From Desmodesmus armatus (Eukaryota > Chlorophyta > Chlorophyceae > Sphaeropleales > Scenedesmaceae), in contig VIIQ02000825.1 of assembly GCA_007449985.2 (NCBI GenBank), forward strand, positions 1 to 64,000: a DNA stretch of 64,000 nucleotides. Reading direction: 5' to 3'. Below, in pieces: positions 11,218 to 21,700 of the stretch; position 1 is the stretch's first letter, and each line of letters starts with the position of its first letter. A program made the translations under genes and the position numbers. Under the pieces are notes generated by a model. It had not been told where the DNA came from. It searched no databases and worked only from the letters and a program-made list of their open reading frames with translations.

Positions 11218-13853
11218 TTACTTCTGGCGCATGATGGGCACGTGGTACTTGGCACGTGGCCCCGGCTTGTGCACCTTTGCTGGCCCCTCGCCACCAGCTG
11301 CTGCAGCAGCTGCGGCTGGACGTTTGCTGCCCTTGCCGACAGGTGCTGCGCGCTCCTTCCAGGTGGACTTGCTGAGCTTGACTGGCCTGTTGCCGATGTA
11401 CTTGCCTTGCATCTCCTTGAGGGCCTGCAGGCAACAACAACACACACCACAGCAGGAATGAGGATCTCAAGATGTATTGAGATGTTCAACAAGACACAGG
11501 GTGTTGCAGCTGACTGCAGCCTGACGCCAACAAAAACCCCCACTGCACTGGCATAGACCATAACCTGCAAGCCTTGAGAAGTTGCCTTCTGCTGCTTGCC
11601 GCCATCAACATGTTGCCATTACACATCAGCAGCAGCTTGCGGCTGGCTGATGGCTGTGTGAAGCTGCGCACCTTTGCAAAGTCGCCTCCATCCAACAAGC
11701 TGATGATGCCAAAGCCCTTTGACTTCTTGGTCTTCTTGTCACGGATCACCTGGCAGAACAAACGGGCGCAGCAACACATGTTGACCCTCAGGCAGATTGC
11801 CACAGACGCACTGCCAAGCACAAAACCTGAGGTGTGCATCCTCTGTAATATCAAACGAATCAACACAACACACAGGGCTGACTGTAGCAGGCATGATTGG
11901 CCACCCCTGGTGAATGCGCGGCCTGCGCACACCTAGGAAGGGAACCAAAACACCTTGCACACAGCTGCATGCTTCCGCAGCTGCCATCACGCCGTTCGCC
12001 ACTTCCACAGATGCTCCTTGCCCCCAGAACACCTCTGCACTGTCCGAATCCAGCAGCACCCACCTTGGCCTTGGCGAATGAGGGGTAGCGTGAGAAGGCC
12101 TTGGACAGGGCCTCATCATTCACCTCATTGCCCAGGTCACCCACAAAGATCCTGAAATCGTTCTCAGGCCACTCAGCGAGTGTGTTGTCAACCCACCGGG
12201 ACCCTGCTGCTTCACGCACGACCGCCTTCTTGCCGCTGCCTGCAGCACCAGCAGCACTGCCAGCTCCTCCAGCTGCATGCAGTGAGGGGGAGGGAGTGAA
12301 GTGAGTGAGTGATTGAGGAGGTGAGTGAATAATCAAGTGGGGCAGCGAGGAGCAGGCAAGAGACAAAATGCGAAGAGCAGCAGCTTGGTACAAGACAGTT
12401 GATCAATTCAGCAGTAATAGGTGTAAGAGGAAGCACCTTGGCCCACACTGACATAGCTCACGTCAGCTCCTGTCCAATCCGATCTGGACTTGATGTGCCC
12501 AATGGCAGCAACAACACAGGCACACAAGCCACTGCAATCTAGTTGCAACATTATTGGTCCTGCGTCAGAGAATCCGCAATGTGCTGTTATGTCAACCCCA
12601 ACAGCGGCACTGCCATCTATTGCTGCTGCGCACAACTGCTGACAAGGAAAGCTGCAGTGATGCAGTCAGGCAACTAAGGCCGCGTCTCACCTGCTGCTGC
12701 GGCTGCTGCAAATTTGCCAGGCGCAGTCTGCTGCTTCTGCTGCAGCAGCTCCTCCTTGAGGCGCTTCAGGGTTTCAGGGTCGGCAGGCGCGCCAGGGTTT
12801 AGCGGCGGCGGCAACATGCTGTTAGGGTTGTGCGCCATCATGCCACCTGGGGCTGGCTGGCCCCAGCCACCCATCTGCTGCTGATGCTGATGCTGCTGGT
12901 GCTGCTGCTGACCGTAGTAAGGCTGCTGCATGCCCATGCCAGGACCTGCACATGTACGCATGCGTGTGCGGTGAATCAGTGGGTAAGAGAGGTAAGGGGA
13001 CTGCAGCACTCAGGCTGCTTGGTACGGTAGGCACAAGGCGTGAACACCATCTACAGCAACCTCACTTCCCCACGATTACTCTGCTGCAGCTGCTGCCAAT
13101 GGATTGTGTGCCCGCAGCCTGCTGTAGCTTACTGCGTCCACAAATACGCCTGTTATCAACTGAAAAAGCTGGCAAAGTACACATGCCGCCCACCCCCAGA
13201 GCCAAGTCGGACAGGCTGCCCCCAGCCGTACTGCCACCACCACAAGCCCTAAGACAGTGCCACCATACCTTGTTGTGGTGGGCCGCCCATGTGCATCTGC
13301 TGCATGCCATACGGCTGCTGGTTGTGCTGCTGCTGGTACCCACCCCCTGCTGGTCCTGCAGCTGGCGGTGGCCGCATCGGTGGCGGCGGCAGCTGCACCG
13401 GTGGGGGCTGCATTGGAGGGGGCTGCAGGGGAGGCGGCTGCAGGGGAGGGGGCTGCAGGGGTGGCGGTTGCAGGGGCGGAGGTGCCAGTGGCGGTGGTGC
13501 CATGGCTGCCGCTGCTGCTGCGATGGCTGCTGACTGGCTGGCATTCGCCTACAGGTAGCAGCAGCAAAAATATACGGTGGATTGAAGTTTGGCTAGCATG
13601 ACAAGTGCAGGAGCAGGCTGGCACAGTGTTGTCGTGCTTGTGTGGCCGCTGACAATGGGTGCCAAGGGACACCACTGCAAGAGCAGACAGCTGGGCAGCA
13701 TACGGTAGGCATCAACACATCACTTGCCTGGGGTGGGGGCCGCACAGGCGGTGGGGCTAAGGGTGGGGGAGCTTCTGCCTGCTGTGCTGCAACAGTCTCC
13801 TCAACGTCCTTCAACTCAGCCGTGAACCTAGCAAACTCAGCATCGAAGTCCAT
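11218..13853 (-). CDS. RBM42: RBM42-like RNA-binding protein (one RRM), six exons
   Basis: Exons (minus): 13853-13728, 13548-13269, 12945-12691, 12272-12064, 11749-11672, 11424-11218. Phases agree throughout and give 384 residues. The N-terminus is MDFDAEFARF. Residues ~30-220 are low-complexity: a repeated LQPPP tract, then Gln/Met/Gly-rich sequence. The C-terminal third matches RBM42: basic KKAVVREAAGSRWVDNTLAEW, then an RRM at about 260-338 with RNP2 IFVGDL (262-267), the family hallmark GDLGNEVND, VIRDKKTKKSKGFG and RNP1 KGFGIISL (301-308). The tail after KYIGNRPVKL is short and basic. RBM42 proteins are nuclear RNA-binding proteins linked to pre-mRNA splicing and hnRNP K; a splicing role here is inferred. 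Intron 1 has a GC donor (CAG|GCAAGT). The ATG at 13,853 is the first that fits the conserved acidic N-terminus. The family call is strong. Confidence 0.9.
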
Positions 13854-14505
13854 GCTGCTCCAACTCACAACACAGCTGGGTTCCAGAAGCAGCAAGACAG
13901 CTCGACTCTGGCGGTATTCAGACTCGTGCGGTCGCTCAGATATACTTAAGTGCACGACTTTGACGCCTTTGTACGGTGCTGGGAACAGATAGTGGTCAGT
14001 GTGGAGATGGCTGCTGCTGTGCTGTTCTACTGTTCTGAGTGAGGGCAGATAGCAGTGCGAGAGGCACAATTTTGAAGCTGCCACACGCCAGTAGACTCAA
14101 GATAAAGCAGCGTCGTGTATTGATCATCAGTGATGTGACTTCTGTGATGCTTGGTGTGTCATTCAAGGTGATCTGTACAACTGTATTTCAAAGCAAACCA
14201 GCCAGCCGCGCAATCCGCCCCCTCCACACCGCCCTGGTCTCCATGGATACTATGAGCCTTGGACGCACAAATCTTGCTGCTTCCTCCGGAACCTCCACCG
14301 ACCACACCCGCCCCCCTTGCTGGCAGTGATCCTGGTCGTCCCTGGCTACAGTCACTGTCACAGTGGTCAGGCATATGTTTCATTGACAGTGCTGTGCACC
14401 ATTTGCACACATTGCAGACAAATACACAGCCTCTGCAGCCCAAACACTCAACAAAACGAGGGACATTCACGAGCACCATGTGTGCTCCTTTCCAGGTGCG
14501 CCCCG
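13854..14505. other. Intergenic: RBM42 promoter side and GTPase 3' flank
   Basis: About 650 bp between the start of the RBM42-like gene and the stop of the next minus-strand gene. It must contain the RBM42 5' region and the GTPase 3' UTR. Short open frames here have no domain and no splice logic. I see no repeat, TATA box or clear poly(A) signal. Confidence 0.5.
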
Positions 14506-17500
14506 TCACCGGTCGCCTGCCTCTGCCAGGCATGCAAAGTACTCCTCCCACATGACATCCGCCTCCACCTTCGCCCGGTGCACAGCCGCCCTGTACTCCT
14601 CCAGGCGCTTGAGGTGCCGCTTGTCCAGCACAGGCACACCCCGCCACGTGAACCCCGCACCACCCCCAAACACCAGCAGCGTCACCAGCAGCCCGCCAAA
14701 CACAGCCGTGAACACGCCTTCTAGCGTTTCATCCCACGCAGACAGCAGCTGCAGCATGCCACTCGAGCAGACGGCCCCCTGCATGGAGCCCAGGCCCCCA
14801 CCAGCCCGGCTGCAGACAGCACCAGCTGTGCGCGCAGCCACAGCCAGCACCAGCAGCACCATCACCAGCAGCGTGCCTGCTATCAAGCCTGCCCCATGCA
14901 CTGTCTTGCGGTGGTTGACGTCCCGGTTGATTGCGTCCTGCTCCAGCCGCTGCTGGATCCTGTCCTCAATCAGCACACAGTCTGAGCGCAGCTGCTTCAG
15001 CGTCTTCTGCACGGTTTGGTGGATGGCCTGCAGCAGCAGGGGAACCAGCAGCAGCGACGACAAGGCAGGGTCAGCAGCCACGATCATGCACACGTGTGTC
15101 TGTTTGCTTTGCTTTCATTTGTGGTGATGCCCCGCGCGTTGCCCTGCAGCTAAAGGCATGTTGGGCATGCGTACCCTACAAAGCTAGGCGCATGCATGCT
15201 TACCCTACCACATTCGCGTACAGACTTCAAACCAAGTTCTAACACACCTTGTCAATCTCCTCACACACGTCCTCTATCGCGTTGGGTATGCTGCAAGGCA
15301 GACCACCGTCGTCCTCGTGCGGCAGGTAGAAGGTGGGCAGGTTGAAGGCATGGCTGTTGCGGATGCGCGTGGCCAGGTTCTGTGTGATCTGGATCAGCAC
15401 ACGCTGCCTGTCCCGCTCGTCAGTCACCTCGTCAGCCTTGCTCCTGCAGGCACAGGCAGCATAGGGCGCATGAAAGAGTGGTGACAGCCTGTCCCTGAGG
15501 GTGGTTGTGTTGTATATCACCGCTGCAGACCGTCTGCCGTAGTACGGCAACAGCAGCGGGGAACATGAACAGAGTCCAAGGACATTCAACCGCGCTGCAG
15601 AGCAGCATAGGGCGTGCATGACACATGCTGCAAGGTTTGGGGATGTTGCGGCTGCTGGCTTGGCACTGCCCTCCCTGTCCTGACGCCCCTCTTCTTTTGC
15701 AAGCACCGCAGCTAGCAGGGTCGTCCGCGCGAGCAACCACCTACATGAAGTAGTGGATCTTCTCCAGGTGCTTGGTGTTGTTGAGCTCCTCAACAACCTC
15801 TAGCGTGCGCTTGCAGGTGGCCTGGCCTGCAGGACAAAGGCAGCGAGACACACATGAACCATGACGCCAGTCGACTCCTGCACACATGCATTGCTCCTCA
15901 AAACAACGCTTTCCTGTGCATGGCAACACAGCATCTCAAGCCGCACACCTGCCAAGCATGCTATGAGGCCCAGGCCACCTGTTCAACACCTCCAGGCAAT
16001 GCCGTGCGCCGCAAGGCAGCCAGGCTTACCGATGGGGTCAAAGAACACCAGGATGAGGTCCACATGGTCAGCCATCCACTGCAGCACACACACGTTACAC
16101 ACAGTGCTTGTCATGGGTGAACATAGGTACATGATATTGCTTTGATAGCTGCGGCCCCCTTGAAATCCAGCGCGCAACGAACATCCCTGCCATGCAATAC
16201 AATAGCAGGGCGGGTGCATGCCAGCACAGGGCTGCCATGGGATTGTACACGTTGGCAGGCACCTGTCACCAGCCTCCCCATGCGTGCTGTCTGCAGGCAT
16301 GCAGGCATGGCTAACAGGAGACATCCAACATCCTTGCAGCTGCACCCTAGCTGCTTTGCAAGATGCCTGTTGGAAGCACTTACCATGATGCTTTCCTTCA
16401 CTTTGAATGGGTACTGCAGACACATACGTGACAACGAGTGTGTTGTGTACGTCAGCAAGCATGCTGGAGATGTTGCAGACCAAGCAGGCGACATCTAGCG
16501 CCACAACCCACTGCACCACCCCAATACTGTGACACGCCAACTTGCGTCTACTTGCCAATTCTGCTGCACCTGCACCTTGCTGCAATGTGGTGTGGCATAC
16601 CCACAGCTGCAGCGCCTGCTCAGTGTAGTGTGGCAGACACTCAGCCCAACGTCCAGCTGCCCACCTTCATATCACCGTCACCAGCCCAGGTGTGTCCACA
16701 AAGTCGACTGCTGCAAAGCTGCGCTCCTTGCTGGTGGAGATCTCTGCAGGCAGGAAGCATGGATGGAGCACACACCAGCCAGTTTCAGTTTCCCCACAGT
16801 TTCCACAGGTTTCCCAGCACAAACCCCCAAGCCAACAGCCAGCCTGGCTGCAGCTGCTGCGGGTGTGCTGTCATGACAGCCAACCATGCTGCAGGCCAGC
16901 AGTCACCTGAGAACAGGTTGGCCAGCAAGCCATCAAACGTGTCAAAGCCCTCGAGGTAGTCAAAGTAACGGATGGTGGCATCTCCAGTCAGCGTCTCACG
17001 CTTCCTGCACACACGCAGCATGTCCAGCACAGTCAGCATCAGTGGCTGTTCTGAATCAGGAATGGCTCCTTCAAGGCTGCTGCATCAAGCCTGTGGGCAT
17101 GCCATGTCTGAAGCTGGAGTCTGCTTGGTGCAGCAACGTCCATCAAAAGCTGGCCAGTAGAGCCACCTCAGCACAGGCGCATGACGCCTGAGAGCTGGTG
17201 CCTGCAGGCATAACCGAGCGAACTGGGTGCACCCAAACTGAACAGATCAGGGGTACATGCATGCACAGCTGCTGATGCATGTGGCCACACACCTGCCGCT
17301 TGTGCAGAGGATGAAGCCGCGGGTCTCAATTGCCACCCCTGTCTTCACCACCCGCTCTCCGATGTACCAGTTGATGAACGAACTCTTGCCGGCAGAGTGG
17401 TTTCCCACAATCATCACACTGCACATGTTGCAGGACCCAAGTCTTTGCTCCTGTCCAGGCTGTTGCATCCAGCAGGCCAACTGCAGTGGTGTGGTCTGGA

Positions 17501-17715
17501 AACTGACAACGTGAATCGAGGGGTGAGGGGCCTTCAAGCACGCACCTGATCTTCTTTCTTGGTTTCCTGACCTCCTTGTGCAGGCCTAGGTCATCAGCTA
17601 TGTGCTTGAGCCCAAGCGACCCAGGCCCAGCGCCAGCATACAGCTGGGTGATTTTGGCTAGAACTCCTTCCGAGGCCCCTGCCAGAGCCTCAGATGGAGG
17701 GTGGATACCATTCAT
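14506..17715 (-). CDS. EHD/dynamin-superfamily GTPase with C-terminal membrane hairpin, nine exons
   Basis: Exons (minus): 17715-17546, 17418-17293, 17004-16907, 16743-16676, 16413-16384, 16078-16030, 15826-15745, 15443-15248, 15027-14506; 446 residues, all phases consistent. G1 is GNHSAGKS (62-69) after VMIV. Switch I is in the KTGVAIETRGFIL region. G3 is VDTPG (147-151), and VDLILVFFDPIG follows. G4 is SKAD (209-212); its preceding Met codon is split AT|G across an intron. These motifs and their spacing resemble EHD/sarcalumenin-like dynamin GTPases. There is no EH domain. Instead the last exon holds two hydrophobic segments (about 318-341 and 386-410) with a Cys/Gly-rich loop between them and a charged tail of about 40 residues. 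That suggests an integral membrane GTPase that remodels membranes; which membrane is unknown. A non-ATG extension upstream of 17,715 is open, so the start is probable, not certain. Confidence 0.82.
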
Positions 17716-18789
17716 TGTATCTGGGGGTCTATGTGCCTCGCTTGATGACAGGTGAGACAGGTGAAAAACTCCCGGACTGCAGATCACCTAAAAACGGACA
17801 GCACAGCCGGAGTGGGATATGACCTGGTTCGCTACCGTGAGGACAATTGAAGTAAACATAGAGGAATCCGGACTGAGTCCTGCAAGCCCCAACCGCAAGC
17901 AACGTTTGACTAGGTCCAAAGTGAACGCCAGCTGGACCCGTCAGAGGCGCCTACCGGTCGTGGTTTTGCCTGGGTGTCCTTTCTGCATTCAACATGATCC
18001 ACTCGCCGTTTATGACACCCTGCACAACGGAGGGCGGGGTTGACAGCCTGGCATGGGGAAGGGGGGCCAGGATGCGTGCGACAGGAATTCCTGTCCGGAC
18101 AGCATGTGGGCCGCAACCGAGAAAACTCGGGCTGGATGCTTCAAAATCTAGTGGAATTATACCGAGTGCAGGGGAAATCAGCACGTCGGCTGACCACCAG
18201 GCGCTGAGCGCACACCCTTTCAGCTCACAGCTCAATAGAGTGTGCAGGCTGTGTCAGCCTATCATGTGTTCTGAAAACGCTCGTGCGCAAGCCCTTGCCA
18301 ACTGAGGCCACTCATTCAGGCAGAACAGGTCGTATGCAGCTGTGATAGTGTTGTCGGACTAGTCGCCAGCCTGTCACACCCTGGATATTCATAGGCCCTG
18401 GCAATCTTGAACCTTTGACCATGGGGTATGGGTGCAGTTGCAGCACTGTTGTAGCAGCGCCACCTAGTGGCTGTGAAAGCAACCTTAAAACTTGTACCAT
18501 CATTCAACTTCGACTGGCTGCAGCAAGGTGTCCTAAGCGTTCCAGCGCCCAAAGCCTTCCGTGGTAAACAAGCAAAGACCACAAGGACGTGTGCCTGTGA
18601 CAGCCTCTCTTGCCCACTCAATCACTAGAAAACAACACCCTGGAGCCAGCATCAAACTAGCACACCCAGCAAAGCCAGCTGGTGACAAACGGCTTACAAC
18701 AGTGTGTCCAGGCACTGCCTGTTACGGCAGCTCAACCCACTACCCACGGCCTCTCTGACAGGCTGCTGACATGGTTGCCAGCGTCTCTT
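17716..18789. other. Intergenic: GTPase 5' region and RtcB 3' flank
   Basis: About 1.07 kb. It contains a perfect 16-bp palindrome, GACAGGAATTCCTGTC, at 18,080-18,095. That palindrome overlaps a second one, GTCCGGAC, at 18,093-18,100. It also holds the RtcB poly(A) signal near 18,694. I see no gene. Confidence 0.55.
18694..18698 (-). terminator. Putative TGTAA poly(A) signal, rtcB
   Basis: TGTAA on the minus strand, about 92 bp beyond the RtcB stop codon. This is a typical distance for a chlorophyte 3' end. Confidence 0.5.
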
Positions 18790-21700
18790 TCAGCCCTTGA
18801 CCACGATGACAGGCCTCAGCCGCACACACTTCTTGCTGATCCCCACTGCATGACAGGTGTCAATGACCTGCACAGCATGCACAGTACCATCACCTTGCGC
18901 ACTTTGTGGTTCAGCTGGTGCAACATCCTACAGCACCTCTAGCCGGCACAACTCGCTAGCGGCTGTGGGTGGCGCTGCTGAGATAGACTGTCTGTCGTAA
19001 CAGCAATGCTGCGTGTTGTCAAATGGAAGACAGGGCCAACTTGGACCTGTGAAAGGGAGAAGGAGACTGTTCTGCCACCAACATATGCCACATACACGCA
19101 GACAGCCTGCATCTGAGCTAGCAAGTCGTGGCTGCATGAGGCTGCACAGGCCGTCATGTATGCAGGACTGCCGGTGGTGGTTCAGCCACACCTGGCTGAC
19201 GTCCTTGTATGATGCAGGCGCCTCCTCAGCTGCCAGCTTCTTGGTGGCGATGCGCACAGCTATGCCTGAGGACGCCAGCTCAGACAGCACCTGAACGCAT
19301 CACGAACAGAGCAACGCAGCCAGCCAAGTGTCACGTCTCCTCTTTCACCAGCCCGGAAAGTATTGCATACACTATTTGCATATTTTGCAATGTTGTATGA
19401 AGCTGCAGCCCGGCAAAACAGTGTGCTGCTTTTCAAACCTGCTAGGCAGGCGCATGAGCAGAGTAATGGTACACTAAGCTGACAACCACTGGCTACGCTT
19501 CCCAAAGCCCAAAGCTGAGGCAATGCGGTGCACTTCACAGGCTGGTGTTGGCGCTCACATGCTTGCTGTCCAGACCACGCATGGCGGCACTGCGGCTCAT
19601 CGCCCTGCCTGCACCATGACAGGTGCTGCCAAAGCTTTGCTCCATGGCACCCTGCAGCAACAAGATGCATTCCAGCAGTGAAATTGAATGCCTGTCCAAG
19701 GCAGTGCAAGCCAGAGGATGTGATTAAGGGGAGAATACCAGCCATGCGCAAGGTCCCATGGCAGGTCAGTTAAGCATCAGAAGCTGTGCTCCTGCAAGCA
19801 GCTATGCTGTCCTGTATCATAGGTGTGACTGGCCAGCAGCGGCAGACCCTGACCCCTGGCAGGTGTTGACTGTAAGACTGGAGTCACACCCAGCATGTCA
19901 ACCCTCCCACAAAGTAGCCAGTGGGTCCAGGAGGCATGCACATGGAAAACAGACCTGTGTCCCAGTCATGACATAGCTTGCGGTGCCCATGCTGCCACCA
20001 ATGAGCACAGGTTGGCCGATGTCCCTGTACTTCTCAGGAATGTCTGGGTGGCCTGGGGCGAAGGCACGCGTGGCGCCCTTCCTGCAGGCACACAGAGCAC
20101 ATGCCATGCTTTCAGCCACATACACAGCGTCAGGTTAGGCTGCTTTCAGGCTGCTGCCATGTTCACAGCTGAAGCCGTCACCCATAAACGGCAACAGGCT
20201 GCAAGGCGCTGGCTGACACGAAAACCATGGCAAGTAGTGCAGGAAGCACACATCGAGTGTCGGCCACTTTGCTGGGCAAAGCTCAAGAGCCACTGCATGG
20301 GGTGCCACGAAACCGGGCCCCATGGCAAGTGTCATGATGATCGGGGCCTCACCTGTGCACCAGCACCCTCTTTCGGCTGCCGTCCGGCAGTGTGTGCTGC
20401 TCCTGCTTTGCAATGTTGTGCGACACATCGTACACCTGGTGCATGCCCAGCTTGTGTGCTGAGGAGCCAAACACCTTGGAGAAGGCAGACCGGACCTGCT
20501 GCGCCATCAGAGACCTGCAAAGTGGCCACCATGGCGCCATCTTAAATACATAGGGCCAGGGTTGTGTGTTGTGATGCATGCAGGGGGGGTGCCATGACTT
20601 ACACAGCTGTCGTGTCACCTGCACCCTACATTGCTAGCCCCGCAGAGCAAGGAAGTCGGACTGTCATTCATGGTTGCTTGGACAGGCTGGCTGGCTGGCT
20701 GGCTGTGAAATGTTTGGATGCTCCACAGCGGGTCTGCTGGAGACGCAAAAGAACGGGTCAATGCTTTCATGCAGGTCCGGTCAGCAGCCTACCACTGTTG
20801 GGTGGGGTGTTACCTGTTTGCGAATGCGTAGTTTGCTGCTGCCGCCATTGCAGCCAGGTAGTCTTTGCCGTCCTGGCTGCTGAGTGGTGCTGCTGCCAGC
20901 TGACGATCTACCAGGCGGATGGCTGACCTGGCCATGGCCCTGTCACAAGCTTGAAGGTAGTCAGTACACACCTGCAGCCACAGCAGCATGAATATGGTAC
21001 TCCTCCACTACGTCCTTGTGTGCAAGCATAAAGAGAGTTGCTGTAGGAGTAGCCCTGCAACTGTCGTGCAGCCTACCCTGCTGATAGTGCACACACTGCA
21101 TCAGCTACAACATCAAAAAGGTATGCAGACCACCAGTTTTTTTGGGGAAGGGGGGGGGGTGAAGAAGTGAAGTGAGCACTTCACCGCTGGGCAGTATTCT
21201 CCACAGTATTGTGCACCACCTCAGCTTGAGCTCACTTGGTGTCCCAGCCCTCTTGACCCGCTGTGGATCATGATGCAGATGGTGCCCTTCTTGCCAATGC
21301 CCATGACCTCAGCAGCAGCAGGGTTGAACACCTCATCCACCACCTGCAGCAAGCAGCAAAGTCAAGTGGTGCAAAGTGACACCCTGAGCCTTTGCATCGC
21401 AGCGCTGTCGGTGGTCCCTGTCAGCCCTTGTCATACAGTGGTGGTTCATGCTCTGACGGTCACCGGCAATGCCACAGCCACATTGCTATACATGCAAGAG
21501 TCAACTACATGGTCTGCAGGTCTATTTTTGGAACAGAAAAAAGTGGCTGCCAAGCGGCTCGCTGTTAGTCACTAACAGAATGTTGGTGACGATGTGGCAT
21601 GTCAAAAGCCAGGCTGCCAACAGCTTGCGCCACATTGCGCACGAGTGAGTCACCTGGACCTCCACATAGTGATTGCCAGAACCCAGCGTGCCACACTGGC

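Noticed and set aside
13249..13558. Gly-rich plus-strand frame (GGGCRGGGCRGG)
   Set aside because: Antisense shadow of the LQPPP repeats of the RBM42-like gene.
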